Below are positions 42,069 through 51,138 of a stretch of 64,000 nucleotides of DNA, one piece after another. The notes beneath the pieces are model-generated. The model ran no database searches and had not been told where the DNA came from. It was given only the letters and a program-made list of their open reading frames with translations. Both the position numbers and the translations under genes were made by a program. Every line of letters begins with the position of its first letter. Position 1 is the first letter of the stretch. The stretch comes from Bog-756 sp035949055 (GTDB taxonomy: Bacteria; Actinomycetota; Acidimicrobiia; Acidimicrobiales; RAAP-2), in the NCBI GenBank assembly GCA_035949055.1, contig DASZIO010000051.1, positions 6,171-70,170 of the forward strand, given 5' to 3'.

Positions 42069-42596
42069 GTGCGCCTGTTCGTAGCCGTCGCTCTGCCGGA
42101 CTCCGTCGCCGACCTCGTGGCCGCGCTGCCCCGGCCGGACCGATCGGGCCTCCGGTGGACCACCCCGGCCCAGTGGCACGTCACCCTGCGCTTCCTGGGC
42201 GAAGCACCACCTGGGGAGGTGATCCCGGCCGTGCACGGCGCGCTCGCCAGGATGGAACCGAAGACGGCTCCGGTCGCCCGGCTCGGACCGGCCACCGAGT
42301 GGTTCCCGGGACGGCGTGTTCTCCAGGTGCCGGTGGCCGGACTCGACCACGTGGCCGCCGCAGTCCGCCCGGCCACCGAGGCCTGGGGGGCACAGGACGA
42401 ACCACCTTTCGCCGGCCATCTGACCCTGGCCCGGACGGTCGGTCGGCGCCGCGGGCCGGCCGACGTGGCCGGTGCTCTACTGTCCGCCGGATTTCCGGTC
42501 ACCGAGGTCGGCGTGTACTCGTCACGGCCCAGTCGCCAGGGCTCGGTGTACGAGCGGTTGTCGACCTACCCGCTAGCGCTTCCAGGCCGGCTATGA
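42069..42596 (+). CDS. thpR: RNA 2',3'-cyclic phosphodiesterase (ThpR/LigT)
   Basis: This 175-residue 2H phosphoesterase opens 2',3'-cyclic phosphates on RNA ends. Both HxT motifs are present: WHVTLRFLG and GHLTLAR, about 75-80 residues apart as the fold requires. GTG 42069 (VRLFVAVALPD) is the family-typical start; the frame extends upstream to 41970 with unlikely sequence. It diverges from the broken acyl-CoA-dehydrogenase gene and its last bases overlap the convergent epimerase stop. Confidence 0.88.
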   Translation: MRLFVAVALPDSVADLVAALPRPDRSGLRWTTPAQWHVTLRFLGEAPPGEVIPAVHGALARMEPKTAPVARLGPATEWFPGRRVLQVPVAGLDHVAAAVRPATEAWGAQDEPPFAGHLTLARTVGRRRGPADVAGALLSAGFPVTEVGVYSSRPSRQGSVYERLSTYPLALPGRL

Positions 42597-43571
42597 GGGG
42601 TAGTGCCGGTCGATCTCGTTGGCGTAGCGCAGGCCTAGGGTGTCACCCTGCTCGGCCAGCCACTCCGACATGCGGATCGAGCCGGTGGGCGGGCCCGACG
42701 TGTCGGCCAGGCCATCGGCCATCGCCCGGTACTCGTCGGCGGTCAACAGGACGTCGCGCAGCATCAGCCCGAACAGTCGGGCCAGCACCGGCACGGCGCT
42801 GCCTGGGGCCCGGACGATGCGGGCCTCACTGCCCACGGCGTCCCGGATCATGGTGACCAGCTCCATGAAGGTCGGTCGTTCTGGTCCCACCGCATCGGTC
42901 ACGCTGTCGGAACGCTCCGTCCCTTTGGCCGCGCACAGCCGGGCGAGATCGTCGAGGTGGACGGCCCGTATGCGATAGTCGCCCCGCCCGCCGACCCCGA
43001 AGACCGGCAGGTGCCGGAGGAGCCAGGCGATGTTGTTGACCAGTACCCCGTTGCCGCCGAACAAGATGGCCGGACGGACGACGGCGAACGGGACCCCGGA
43101 CTCGGCCAGGGCCCGCTCGACGAGCGCCTTGCCGCGAAAGTAGCCGTACGGTGACTCGACGCTCGGGTGGGTGATGCTCACATGCACGATGCGCTGAACA
43201 CCGGCCCGCCGGGCCGCCTGGAACAGCGTCCGCGAGTTGATCACGGCCAGGTCGTGGTCGACCTGACGGCGGGGGAAACGCACCCAGTAGGTGTTGTAGA
43301 GGGTGGTGGCGCCTCGCAGTGATCCGACGAGGCCCAACTGGTCGTCGAAGTCGAGCGGCCTGACCTCGATGTCCGGGTTCCGGCCGGCGCGGTCCGGGTG
43401 ACCGGTGATGGTCCGAACCTGGCGTCCGCTGCCCAGGAGCTCGCCGGCGATCGCCGCTCCCGAATAGCTGAACGCCCCCGTCACGACATCCAGGCCGGTA
43501 TCCCGATCGAGCCCGCGGTCATCGCGGCCATGGCCGCCTGGGCGAGTGGTCCCCACCGGGCTCGACGTCAT
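42591..43571 (-). CDS. NAD(P)-dependent epimerase/dehydrogenase (NmrA-like)
   Basis: This 326-residue extended/atypical SDR has the Rossmann start VVTGAFSYSGAAIAGELLGSGRQVRTITGHPDR, the stretch VHVSITHPSVESPYGYFRGKALVERAL and the typical GVPFAVVRPAILFGGNGVLVNN. A YxxxK catalytic pair is plausible as YFRGK. The ATG overlaps the TetR stop (ATGA), so it is the direct target of that repressor. No substrate can be assigned. Confidence 0.82.
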   Translation of the reverse strand: MTSSPVGTTRPGGHGRDDRGLDRDTGLDVVTGAFSYSGAAIAGELLGSGRQVRTITGHPDRAGRNPDIEVRPLDFDDQLGLVGSLRGATTLYNTYWVRFPRRQVDHDLAVINSRTLFQAARRAGVQRIVHVSITHPSVESPYGYFRGKALVERALAESGVPFAVVRPAILFGGNGVLVNNIAWLLRHLPVFGVGGRGDYRIRAVHLDDLARLCAAKGTERSDSVTDAVGPERPTFMELVTMIRDAVGSEARIVRAPGSAVPVLARLFGLMLRDVLLTADEYRAMADGLADTSGPPTGSIRMSEWLAEQGDTLGLRYANEIDRHYPS

Positions 43572-44218
43572 GCGCTGGCCTCCGGGGCGCTGAACTCGGT
43601 CAACCCTTCGAACGACTGGGCCAACCGTCTGGCATGCGAGAAGAGGTCGAGGGCCGGCTGCCGGTTCCCGTCCAGCTGACTCAACATCTCGAGGCCGAGG
43701 TAGAGGGCGACGATGGCGTAAGCGACGTCGGCGGCCGGTACGAGCGCGCCGATGGAGGGCCCGACGGCGCGGTCGACGGCGCGCTCGGCGAACTCCCGCC
43801 ACGGCCCGATCCGGGCGGCGACCTCACGGCCGAGCTCCACCGAGGACGATGCCCCGGCGATGAGCTCCACCAGGACCGTCAGGTAGCCGGCATCGAGGTC
43901 GGTCCGGAACACGTCGGCGGCCGCCTCCACGAGCTCGACCGACGACCCGGCGGCCGCCACCATCCGGCCGTACTGCTCGAGACGGTCGGCGCTCACCGCG
44001 TCCAGGGCGGCCAGCAGCAGGTTGGACACCGAGCCGAAGTGGTAGAAGACCAGGCTCTGGTGGGTGCCGGCCTCGGCGGCGATGGCCCGGGCGCTGGCCC
44101 CGACGAAGCCCTCCTTCTTGAGCGTCTCGATGGCCGCATCGATGAGCTGTCGGCGGGTGGCGTCGGATCGACCGCCACCGGCTTCGCTCACCCCGCTGGA
44201 CGGTCCGGACTTGGCCAT
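43568..44218 (-). CDS. TetR-family repressor
   Basis: This 216-residue regulator has the N-terminal TetR helix-turn-helix (TRRQLIDAAIETLKKEGFVG, ASARAIAAEAGTHQSLVFYHFGSVSNLL, about residues 20-67) and an all-helical ligand domain. ATG 44218 has GGGGGAG just upstream. A perfect 6-4-6 palindrome lies 15 bp upstream of the start, so autorepression of the TetR-epimerase pair is likely. The ligand is unknown. Confidence 0.88.
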   Translation of the reverse strand: MAKSGPSSGVSEAGGGRSDATRRQLIDAAIETLKKEGFVGASARAIAAEAGTHQSLVFYHFGSVSNLLLAALDAVSADRLEQYGRMVAAAGSSVELVEAAADVFRTDLDAGYLTVLVELIAGASSSVELGREVAARIGPWREFAERAVDRAVGPSIGALVPAADVAYAIVALYLGLEMLSQLDGNRQPALDLFSHARRLAQSFEGLTEFSAPEASA

Positions 44219-44232
44219 GCTCCCCCTTGCTA

Positions 44233-44248
44233 TTGAGCGATTGCTCAA
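44233..44248. promoter_or_regulatory. TetR operator palindrome
   Basis: TTGAGC-GATT-GCTCAA is a perfect 16-bp inverted repeat 15 bp before the TetR start codon. Its form (TTGAGCnnnnGCTCAA) is typical of autoregulated TetR genes. Confidence 0.7.
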
Positions 44249-44304
44249 AGCATATGCACAACAGGTGACCCTCGACAAATCCCGCCCCGATCGTGTCTGG
44301 GTTC

Positions 44305-44336
44305 TTGACGCCAGCCGTATCTCGATATATCGTGAT
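44305..44336 (+). promoter_or_regulatory. PadR promoter with overlapping operator
   Basis: TTGACG (44305-44310) and TATCGT (44328-44333) are separated by 17 bp, a strong sigma70-type promoter. ATCTCGATATATCGTGAT (44319-44336) is an 18-bp palindrome with one mismatched pair and core CGATATATCG; it covers the -10 box. Cognate PadR binding is inferred; the PadR gene starts 90 bp downstream. Confidence 0.7.
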
Positions 44337-44425
44337 GGTACGAGAGCGATCGTGCAGATCTGCGATTGCTCGTCGGACCGACGTGACGGTCCGACCGCCC
44401 AAAATCAGAAGAAGGAGAAACAGAG

Positions 44426-45112
44426 ATGCACGGACACCACAGACACGGGGAATTGGATCCATTCGCCGCCGAGCACGACCTCGGGCCCGAGGCGCGGGTC
44501 GACCAGTTCGACCGCTTGGGGGACATCTCCCGAGGGCGCGGGCGGGGACGGGGCCGAGGGCGGCCTGACCGGCTCGCCCGCCATTTCGGCTTCGGCCCGG
44601 GCTTCGGAGGGCCCTTCGGTCGCGGACCGAGGGCGGGGCGGGGCGACGTGCGGGCGGCCATCCTCGCCCTGCTGGCCGAGAAGCCCATGCACGGCTACCA
44701 GATCATCACCGAGCTCACCGAACGCAGCGGCGGCGTCTGGCGGCCGAGCCCCGGCTCGGTCTACCCCACCCTGCAGGCGCTCGAAGACCAAGGCCTGGTC
44801 ACCGCAGACAAATCGGAGGGACGCCGGGTCTTCAGCCTCACCGATGAGGGCCGGGCCGAGGCCGAGGCGGCCGGGGACGGGCCACCACCATGGGAGGAGG
44901 CGGCCCAGAGCGCCGACCGGTCGCTGGTCGATCTGAAGGGCCTGATGGGCGAGACGGCGGCGGCCATCTGGCAGGTCGCCAGGGCGGGCAACGACGAGCA
45001 GGTCAAAGCGGTCGGGGAGATCCTGGCCGACACCCGCCGCCGCATCTACCTGGTCCTGGCCAACGGCAGCTCGACCGCGGGACCGGAGGCCGAGCCGGAG
45101 CAGGCGCGGTGA
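44426..45112 (+). CDS. PadR-family transcriptional regulator
   Basis: This 228-residue regulator has a His/Gly/Arg-rich N-terminal extension (MHGHHRHGELDP, later GRGRGRGRGRPDR) and then the PadR winged helix: VRAAILALLAEKPMHGYQIITELTER, WRPSPGSVYPTLQALEDQGLV, EGRRVFSLTDEGRAEAE (about residues 73-155). A helical dimerisation tail follows. AAGGAG lies upstream of the ATG. The His-rich start could bind metal or heme. It overlaps a ferredoxin gene by 4 bp, suggesting redox- or substrate-linked control. Confidence 0.88.
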   Translation: MHGHHRHGELDPFAAEHDLGPEARVDQFDRLGDISRGRGRGRGRGRPDRLARHFGFGPGFGGPFGRGPRAGRGDVRAAILALLAEKPMHGYQIITELTERSGGVWRPSPGSVYPTLQALEDQGLVTADKSEGRRVFSLTDEGRAEAEAAGDGPPPWEEAAQSADRSLVDLKGLMGETAAAIWQVARAGNDEQVKAVGEILADTRRRIYLVLANGSSTAGPEAEPEQAR

Positions 45113-45453
45113 CCGGCGAACCGGGCCGGTTGGCCAAGCAACGTTGGGCCGCCGCCCATCCCGATCGCCCCGGAGAGCGGTGCTCCGCCCCGACGGGGAC
45201 CTACCGGCCGGTCATCGACCACGCCCGCTGCGAAGGCCAGCAGGATTGCATCGATGTCTGCCCCAATGACGTCTTCGAGGTCCGCCGCATCGACGGCGCC
45301 GACTTCCGGTCGCTCGGGCGGCTGGCCCGCCTGAAGGTACGTGCCCACGGGATGCTCTCGGCCTACACGCCGGGCGCGGACGGCTGCCGAGCCTGCGGGT
45401 TGTGCGTGGTGGCCTGTCCCGAGCAGGCCATCGTCTTGACCCGGCTGCACTGA
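45109..45453 (+). CDS. Ferredoxin, probable 7Fe type
   Basis: This 114-residue ferredoxin carries one complete [4Fe-4S] motif, Cys93, Cys96, Cys99 and Cys103 followed by Pro (CRACGLCVVACP), and an incomplete first motif, Cys41, Cys47 and Cys51 followed by Pro (CEGQQDCIDVCP). This CxnCxxxCP form suggests a [3Fe-4S] cluster as in 7Fe ferredoxins, but with five instead of seven residues between the first two. A 40-residue insert separates the motifs. GTG 45109 overlaps the PadR stop. It could donate electrons to a P450 or similar enzyme encoded elsewhere. Confidence 0.85.
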   Translation: MTGEPGRLAKQRWAAAHPDRPGERCSAPTGTYRPVIDHARCEGQQDCIDVCPNDVFEVRRIDGADFRSLGRLARLKVRAHGMLSAYTPGADGCRACGLCVVACPEQAIVLTRLH

Positions 45454-45502
45454 GCGGCCCTGGTCCGGACCGAGGACCGACCGGCGAACCGAGCCCGCTC
45501 GC

Positions 45503-46072
45503 TCAGCCGCCCTCGTACTCGAAGCCGAGGTCGGGGGCGGTGAGCAGAGCCCGGAACGGCAGTCCTTCGGCCCCGGCCCTGGCCTCGACGGTGCCGCCCC
45601 GGTCGACCACGGCCACCAGCAACACCGGCACGGCCCCGGCCTCTCGAACGGCGTGGGCCGCCTCGAGCAACGACGTGCCGCGGCTCACGGTGTCCTCGGT
45701 GATGACCGCCCGGTCCCCGGGGTCGAGCGCGCCGGCGATGCGTCCGCCTCCCCCGTGGTCCTTGGCCTCCTTGCGCACGCTGAAGGCATTGAGCCACCGA
45801 CCCCTCGACGCGGCGACACCGGCCGTCACAAAGGCGACCGGGTCGGCTCCCATGGTGAGCCCGCCGATGGCGGTGGCGTCATCGGGCAGGACCGAGATGA
45901 CCGCGTCCGCCACCAGCACCATGGCCTCGGGCCGGCACACGGTCTGCTTCGAATCGATGAACCAGTTGCTGCGGCGGCCCGACTTGAGCACGAAGTCGCC
46001 GCGCTTGACCGAGTGCTCCAGCACGTGGTGGCGGAGTTCCTCGAACTCGGTGGTCGGAAGCGACGTGGTCAC
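45503..46072 (-). CDS. pyrE: Orotate phosphoribosyltransferase
   Basis: This 189-residue enzyme makes OMP from orotate and PRPP in pyrimidine synthesis. The PRPP motif RAVITEDTVSRGTSLLEAAHAV (about residues 120-141), GDFVLKSGRRSNWFIDSKQ near the start, IGGLTMGADPVAF and FSVRKEAKDHG with the catalytic Lys are clear. GTG 46072 overlaps the purM stop (GTGA), so this pyrimidine gene is translationally coupled to the purine cluster. Confidence 0.92.
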   Translation of the reverse strand: MTTSLPTTEFEELRHHVLEHSVKRGDFVLKSGRRSNWFIDSKQTVCRPEAMVLVADAVISVLPDDATAIGGLTMGADPVAFVTAGVAASRGRWLNAFSVRKEAKDHGGGGRIAGALDPGDRAVITEDTVSRGTSLLEAAHAVREAGAVPVLLVAVVDRGGTVEARAGAEGLPFRALLTAPDLGFEYEGG

Positions 46073-47244
46073 GCCGAACGGGCCGCCCCGGTCTCGACCG
46101 AGGGCCACCGGATGTCGCCCACCAGCTCGACACCGCGGTCACCCCGTTCCACCCGGCCGATCGGCGCGCCGTCGACCCCGGCCGTCCCGAGCACGGCCAG
46201 AACCGCGTCGACGTCGCGGTCGGGCACCACCACCACCATGCCGATACCGAGGTTGAACACGCCCGCCATCTCCTCGTCCGACACCGAGCCGAGTCGGCGG
46301 ATCTCGTCGAAGATGCGGGGCACCGCCCAGCGGCCGCGGTCGACCACCGCTCGTGCGCCGTCAGGCAGCACCCTCACCAGGTTCCCTTCGAGCCCACCGC
46401 CGGTGATGTGGGCCGCGGCATGGACCTCGGCGCCGGCGATGGCCGCCCGCACCGCCGGGGTGTAGACCACCGAGGGCCGTAGCAGTTCGTCGGCCAGCGA
46501 GTCAGGCGCACCGGCCCAGGCCGGGCCGTCGAGGGAGAGGCCCGCCCGCTCGATCAGCACGTGACGGGCCAGCGTGTACCCGTTGCAGCGGAGACCCGGT
46601 GAGCGCAACCCGATGAGCGTGTCGCCCACCTCGACCCGATCGGGTCCGAGGAGCTCGTCCCGCTCGACCACGCCAACCGCGAAGCCGACCGGGTCGAAGG
46701 AACCGGCACCCAGGACGCCGGGGTGCTCGGCCATCTCCCCGCCCAGCAGGGTGGCCCCCACCTGGCGACATCCGTCGGCCACACCGCCCACCAACGCGGC
46801 CATGCGGTCGGGGTCCACCGCCCCGACCGCGATGTAGTCGAGGAAGAAGAGCGGCTCCGCCCCTTGACACACCAGGTCGTCGACGCACATGGCCACCAGG
46901 TCGATCCCGATGGTGTCGAACCGGCCGGCCGCTTCGGCCACGACCGACTTGGTGCCCACGCCGTCGGTGCTCGCCACCAGCACCGGTTGGCGGTACCGGT
47001 CGATGGCCAGCGCGAACAGACCGCCGAACCCGCCGAGGTCACCCACGACCTCGGGGCGTGTGGTGGAGGCGACCAGTGGACGGATGCGGTCCACGGCCCG
47101 CTCCCCGGCACCGATGTCGACCCCGGCCCGGGCATAGGTGGCGGCCGGACCGGCCGGGTCGGGGCGGGCGGTCGATCCCGGCCGATGGGGCGGGCCGGGG
47201 TGCACAGGCTGGTCGGGAGTGGGATCGGGGTCGGCCCCGGTCAC
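46069..47244 (-). CDS. purM: Phosphoribosylformylglycinamidine cyclo-ligase (AIR synthetase)
   Basis: This 391-residue enzyme closes the imidazole ring to form AIR. Motifs: TYARAGVDIGAGERAVDRI, VASTDGVGTKSVVA, GIDLVAMCVDDLVCQGAEPLFFLDYIA, and AAHITGGGLEGNLVRVLP. It is longer than the usual 345 residues because of a Pro-rich N-terminal tail of about 35 residues. GTG 47244 overlaps the purF stop by 4 bp. Confidence 0.95.
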   Translation of the reverse strand: MTGADPDPTPDQPVHPGPPHRPGSTARPDPAGPAATYARAGVDIGAGERAVDRIRPLVASTTRPEVVGDLGGFGGLFALAIDRYRQPVLVASTDGVGTKSVVAEAAGRFDTIGIDLVAMCVDDLVCQGAEPLFFLDYIAVGAVDPDRMAALVGGVADGCRQVGATLLGGEMAEHPGVLGAGSFDPVGFAVGVVERDELLGPDRVEVGDTLIGLRSPGLRCNGYTLARHVLIERAGLSLDGPAWAGAPDSLADELLRPSVVYTPAVRAAIAGAEVHAAAHITGGGLEGNLVRVLPDGARAVVDRGRWAVPRIFDEIRRLGSVSDEEMAGVFNLGIGMVVVVPDRDVDAVLAVLGTAGVDGAPIGRVERGDRGVELVGDIRWPSVETGAARSA

Positions 47245-48779
47245 GCCCGACCGCCGACCGCCCCGCTCAGCGCGGCATGCTCACCGATCTGGACGGGCAC
47301 CGGAACCGGGTAGCGACCGGTGAGGCAGGCGTTGCAGAACCCGGCCCCCGGGGCGTCGATGGCTGTGACCAGGTGCTCGAGCGTCAGGAACTCGAGCGAG
47401 TCCACATTGAGGTAGGTGGCCATCTCGGCCGGCGACTGCACCGCGGCCAGCAGCTCGCCCCGGTCGGGGGTGTCGATGCCGTAGAAGCAGGGCCACTTGA
47501 ACGGGGGGGACGAGATGCGCAGATGCACCTCCCGGGCGCCGGCCTCGCGCAGCATGGTGACCATGGCCCGCGTGGTGGTGCCGCGGACAATCGAGTCGTC
47601 CACCACCACCACCCGCTTGCCGGCGATGTTCTCGCGCAGTGGGTTGAGCTTGCGGCGCACACCGCTGGCCCGCTCGGCCTGCGTCGGGGCGATGAACGTG
47701 CGGCCGATGTATCGGTTCTTGACCAGCCCCTGCCCGTAGGGGATGCCCGAGCCGACCGCGTACCCTTCGGCTGCCGGCACACCCGAGTCGGGCACGCCCA
47801 TGACCATGTCGGCCTCCACCGGCCGCTGGGAGGCGAGCAGTTGGCCCATGCGACGCCGGGCCCCGTGCACCTCGTTGCCGTAGAGCTTGGTGTCGGGCCG
47901 GGCGAAGTACACGAACTCGAAGATGCAGAGCTTGGGATCCAGCCGCTCGGCCGGGAACGGCCCTTGCGATCGGACCCCGTCGCCGTCGATCACCACCATC
48001 TCCCCGGGCTCGAGCTCCCGGATGAAGGTGGCGCCGATGACGTCGAGGGCCGGGGACTCCGAGGCCAGCACCCACCCGGTCCGGTACTCGCCGGTGGCCT
48101 CCAGCCGGCCGAGGCAGAGGGGACGGAAGCCGTTCGGGTCGCGGACGCCGATGATCCGGTCGGCGTCCATGAGCACCAGGGAGAACGCTCCCTCCAGCAT
48201 CGGGGCCACCGACAGGACCGCCTGCTCGAGGTCGTCGCCGGGCTCGGCACCGGTCTGCTCGGGCATGTCGGGCGGGAAGGTCCGGCTGAGCAGCTCGGCC
48301 ACCAGGTCACTGTCCGAGGACACCAGTCCGGGCAGCATGCCGGCGGACTCCCCGAGGGCCACGGTGTTGGTCAGGTTCCCATTGTGGGCCAGCCCGAAGC
48401 CGGCTCGCCCCACTCCCCGGTAGGCCGGCTGGGCGTGCATCCAGTCGCTCGATCCGGCCGTCGAGTACCGGGTGTGGCCGATGGCGAGGTCCCCCCGCAG
48501 CCCCCGGAGCTTGCGCTCGTCGAACACCGTGGTGACGAGACCCATGTCCTTCATCACGGTGATCACGTCGCCATCGCTCACCGCCATGCCCGCCGACTCC
48601 TGGCCGCGGTGCTGAAGGGCGTAGAGGCCGTCGAAGACCAGGTGTGCAACGGACCGGCCCGGGGCGTAGACCCCGAACACGCCGCATGCCTCCTTGGCCT
48701 CCATCATCAGTCGGTCACCGCACACACCGGGGTCGTCGGTCTCGTCTGGCGCCACGATTAGGCCACAAATCCACCTCAC
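47241..48779 (-). CDS. purF: Amidophosphoribosyltransferase
   Basis: This 512-residue enzyme catalyses the first committed purine step, PRPP to phosphoribosylamine. The N-terminal nucleophile is Cys32 (EACGVFGVYAPG), so about 31 residues must be removed as propeptide. Further motifs are LYALQHRGQESAGMA, GHTRYSTAG, LAHNGNLTN, the PRPP loop VVVVDDSIVRGTTT and C-terminal Cys residues (GAGFCNACLTG) consistent with the [4Fe-4S]-type enzyme. GTG 48779 has GGAG 7 nt upstream; ATG 48707 is an alternative start. Confidence 0.94.
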   Translation of the reverse strand: MRWICGLIVAPDETDDPGVCGDRLMMEAKEACGVFGVYAPGRSVAHLVFDGLYALQHRGQESAGMAVSDGDVITVMKDMGLVTTVFDERKLRGLRGDLAIGHTRYSTAGSSDWMHAQPAYRGVGRAGFGLAHNGNLTNTVALGESAGMLPGLVSSDSDLVAELLSRTFPPDMPEQTGAEPGDDLEQAVLSVAPMLEGAFSLVLMDADRIIGVRDPNGFRPLCLGRLEATGEYRTGWVLASESPALDVIGATFIRELEPGEMVVIDGDGVRSQGPFPAERLDPKLCIFEFVYFARPDTKLYGNEVHGARRRMGQLLASQRPVEADMVMGVPDSGVPAAEGYAVGSGIPYGQGLVKNRYIGRTFIAPTQAERASGVRRKLNPLRENIAGKRVVVVDDSIVRGTTTRAMVTMLREAGAREVHLRISSPPFKWPCFYGIDTPDRGELLAAVQSPAEMATYLNVDSLEFLTLEHLVTAIDAPGAGFCNACLTGRYPVPVPVQIGEHAALSGAVGGRA

Positions 48780-48828
48780 CGTGCCACTCCAGCCTAGTGG
48801 CGGCCCTCCCGCCCCCCGGCGATCCGGG

Positions 48829-51138
48829 TCAGTCCGTGACCGCCGGAGCCAGCTCGCCCAGCAGGTCAGGCAACCGGCCCCGCCACGCCCGGATGGCCTC
48901 GGTCACGGCCAGGTCCACCAGGCCCTCGATCACGATGCGATCACCGCCGGCGTGGCCGAGCACCCGGAACCCGACCCCGGCCTCGGCCGCCCGCGACACC
49001 ACCTCGTTGTGGCGGGTGGTGCACACCACCACCCGCGACGGAGCTTCGGTGAACAGCTCGTGGTGGTCGGCCACCCCGGCCACCTGGAGGCCGATGCCCG
49101 AACGCACCGCCAGCTCGGCGAGGGCCACTCCGAGCCCGCCCCCGGAGATGTCGTGGACGCCGACCAGCAGCGGGTCGCCGCCGGCCACGCCTTCAGCCAC
49201 CAGGCTACGGACCAGGTCGACCAGGCGGGCATGGCCCGGTAGGTCCAGCGCCGGCAGGACCCCGTTGCGGTGTTCCCGGCGTTCGACCGCCCAGCGCGAC
49301 CCGGCCAGGGAGGGTGCTCCCAGCCGGCCGGTGGTGGCGCCGACGCTCTCGTCCAGCAGCACCAGGGCCGCGTCTTCGGCCAGGTCCACGCCAGGCGGCC
49401 GCCGGACCAACCGGTCGATCAGGCCGAGCACCCCGATGACCGGGGTGGGGTCGATGTCGGAGCCGTTGCTCTCGTTGTAGAGGCTCACGTTGCCCCCGAC
49501 CACCGGCAGCCCGAGGGCCAGGCACGCCTCGCGTAGGCCGTCGACCGTCTCCGACAGCTGCCACATGACTTCGGGGTGCTCGGGGTTGCCGAAGTTGAGG
49601 CAGTTGACCACCGCCACGGGGCGCGCCCCCGCACAAGCCACGTTGAGCGCCGATTCGGCCACCGTCGCCGCCGCCCCGGCGCGGGGATCGATCGAACACC
49701 ACGCCGGGTTGGAGTCGGTCGTGAGGGCCAGGCCGCGCTCCGACCGGGGCAGGCCCGGAGCAGCCAGGCGGAGCACGGCCGCATCGCCCCCGGGTCCGTC
49801 CACCGTGTTGAGGAACAGTTGATGGTCGTATTGCCGGTAGACCCACGACGCGTCCGACAGGAGGGCAAGGATGTCCTCACCGCAGTCGCGGGGCGCGGGC
49901 AGCGCCCCCGGGTCGTCGACGGCCCGCGCCCGGTGGTCGGCGGGTCGGGCCAGTGGGCGGTGGTAGAGAGGCGCGTCGTTGCTGAGGGCGGCGGCCGGTA
50001 GGTCGGCGAGCACCTCGCCGTCCGGACCGTCGAGGACCCGCAGCCGCCCGGGCCCGCCCGGGGGAGCTGCGGTGACCCGGCCCACCACTGCGGCGCGCAC
50101 CTCCCACCGCCGGCACACCTCCTCCACCCGGGGCAGGTCGTCGGGCCGCACGATGGCGAGCATCCGCTCCTGGCTCTCCGACGTCATGACCTCGTGGGCG
50201 GCCATGCCCGGTTCGCGGCGCGGCACGGCCGAGACGTCGACGTCCATGCCCACACCGCCACGGGCGGCCGTCTCGCTGGTGGCGCAGACCAGCCCCGCCC
50301 CGCCCAGGTCCTGGATGCCGACGACCAGCCCGAGGTCGAGCAGCTCCAGACACGCCTCGATGAGCCGCTTCTCCTCGTAGGGGTCGCCGACCTGGACGCT
50401 CGGTCGCTTGGCCTCCTCGACCCCGTCGCCCGACCCCCCGAACCCGGCCGAGGCCAGGACGCTCACCCCGCCGATGCCGTCACGGCCGGTGGAGGAGCCG
50501 AGCAGCACGGCCAGGTTCCCGACCCCGGAGGCCTGACCGAGCACCAGCCGTCCCACGGGCAGGACTCCCATGCACAGCACGTTGACCAGTGGGTTCTGGG
50601 CGTAGCAGTGGTCGAAGGTGAGCTCCCCGCCGACGGTGGGCACCCCGACCGAATTCCCGTACCCCGAGATGCCCGCCACCACCCCCTCGACGAGCCAGCG
50701 CTGGCGGGCCTCGGCCGGGTCGCCGAAGAAGAGGGGGTCCATGATGGCCACCGGCCGCGCTCCCATGGTGAAGATGTCCCGGAGGATGCCGCCGACTCCG
50801 GTCGCCGCACCCTGATAGGGCTCGACGGCCGACGGGTGATTGTGGCTCTCGATGCGGATGGCCACCGCGATGCCGTCGCCGGCGTCCACCACCCCGGCGT
50901 TCTCCCCCGGCCCCACCAGCACGCCGGGCCCGTCGGTCGGGAGCCGCTTGAGGTGCACCCGAGACGACTTGTACGAGCAGTGCTCGCTCCACATCACCGC
51001 GAACAGAGCGAGCTCGAGCTGGTTGGGCGGCCGCCGCAGGATGGCCTCGACCTCGTCGCGCTCACCGTCGGTGAGGCCGAGAGCCCGGTGGATCGGCTCG
51101 GCCTCGGTCACCGGGTCGGCCTCTCCGCGACGCGCCAT
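48829..51138 (-). CDS. purL: Phosphoribosylformylglycinamidine synthase, PurL subunit
   Basis: This 769-residue small-type PurL makes FGAM from FGAR with ammonia channelled from PurQ, in a complex with PurS. It shows WSEHCSYKSSRVHLKRLP, IRIESHNHPSAVEPYQGAATGVGG, GGAGLVCATSE, and GVHDISGGGLGVALAELA. ATG 51138 lacks a Shine-Dalgarno but a TACGCT hexamer ends 8 nt before it, so the message may be leaderless. purF follows after 49 bp. It is separated from purQ by a small oppositely oriented gene. Confidence 0.95.
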   Translation of the reverse strand: MARRGEADPVTEAEPIHRALGLTDGERDEVEAILRRPPNQLELALFAVMWSEHCSYKSSRVHLKRLPTDGPGVLVGPGENAGVVDAGDGIAVAIRIESHNHPSAVEPYQGAATGVGGILRDIFTMGARPVAIMDPLFFGDPAEARQRWLVEGVVAGISGYGNSVGVPTVGGELTFDHCYAQNPLVNVLCMGVLPVGRLVLGQASGVGNLAVLLGSSTGRDGIGGVSVLASAGFGGSGDGVEEAKRPSVQVGDPYEEKRLIEACLELLDLGLVVGIQDLGGAGLVCATSETAARGGVGMDVDVSAVPRREPGMAAHEVMTSESQERMLAIVRPDDLPRVEEVCRRWEVRAAVVGRVTAAPPGGPGRLRVLDGPDGEVLADLPAAALSNDAPLYHRPLARPADHRARAVDDPGALPAPRDCGEDILALLSDASWVYRQYDHQLFLNTVDGPGGDAAVLRLAAPGLPRSERGLALTTDSNPAWCSIDPRAGAAATVAESALNVACAGARPVAVVNCLNFGNPEHPEVMWQLSETVDGLREACLALGLPVVGGNVSLYNESNGSDIDPTPVIGVLGLIDRLVRRPPGVDLAEDAALVLLDESVGATTGRLGAPSLAGSRWAVERREHRNGVLPALDLPGHARLVDLVRSLVAEGVAGGDPLLVGVHDISGGGLGVALAELAVRSGIGLQVAGVADHHELFTEAPSRVVVCTTRHNEVVSRAAEAGVGFRVLGHAGGDRIVIEGLVDLAVTEAIRAWRGRLPDLLGELAPAVTD

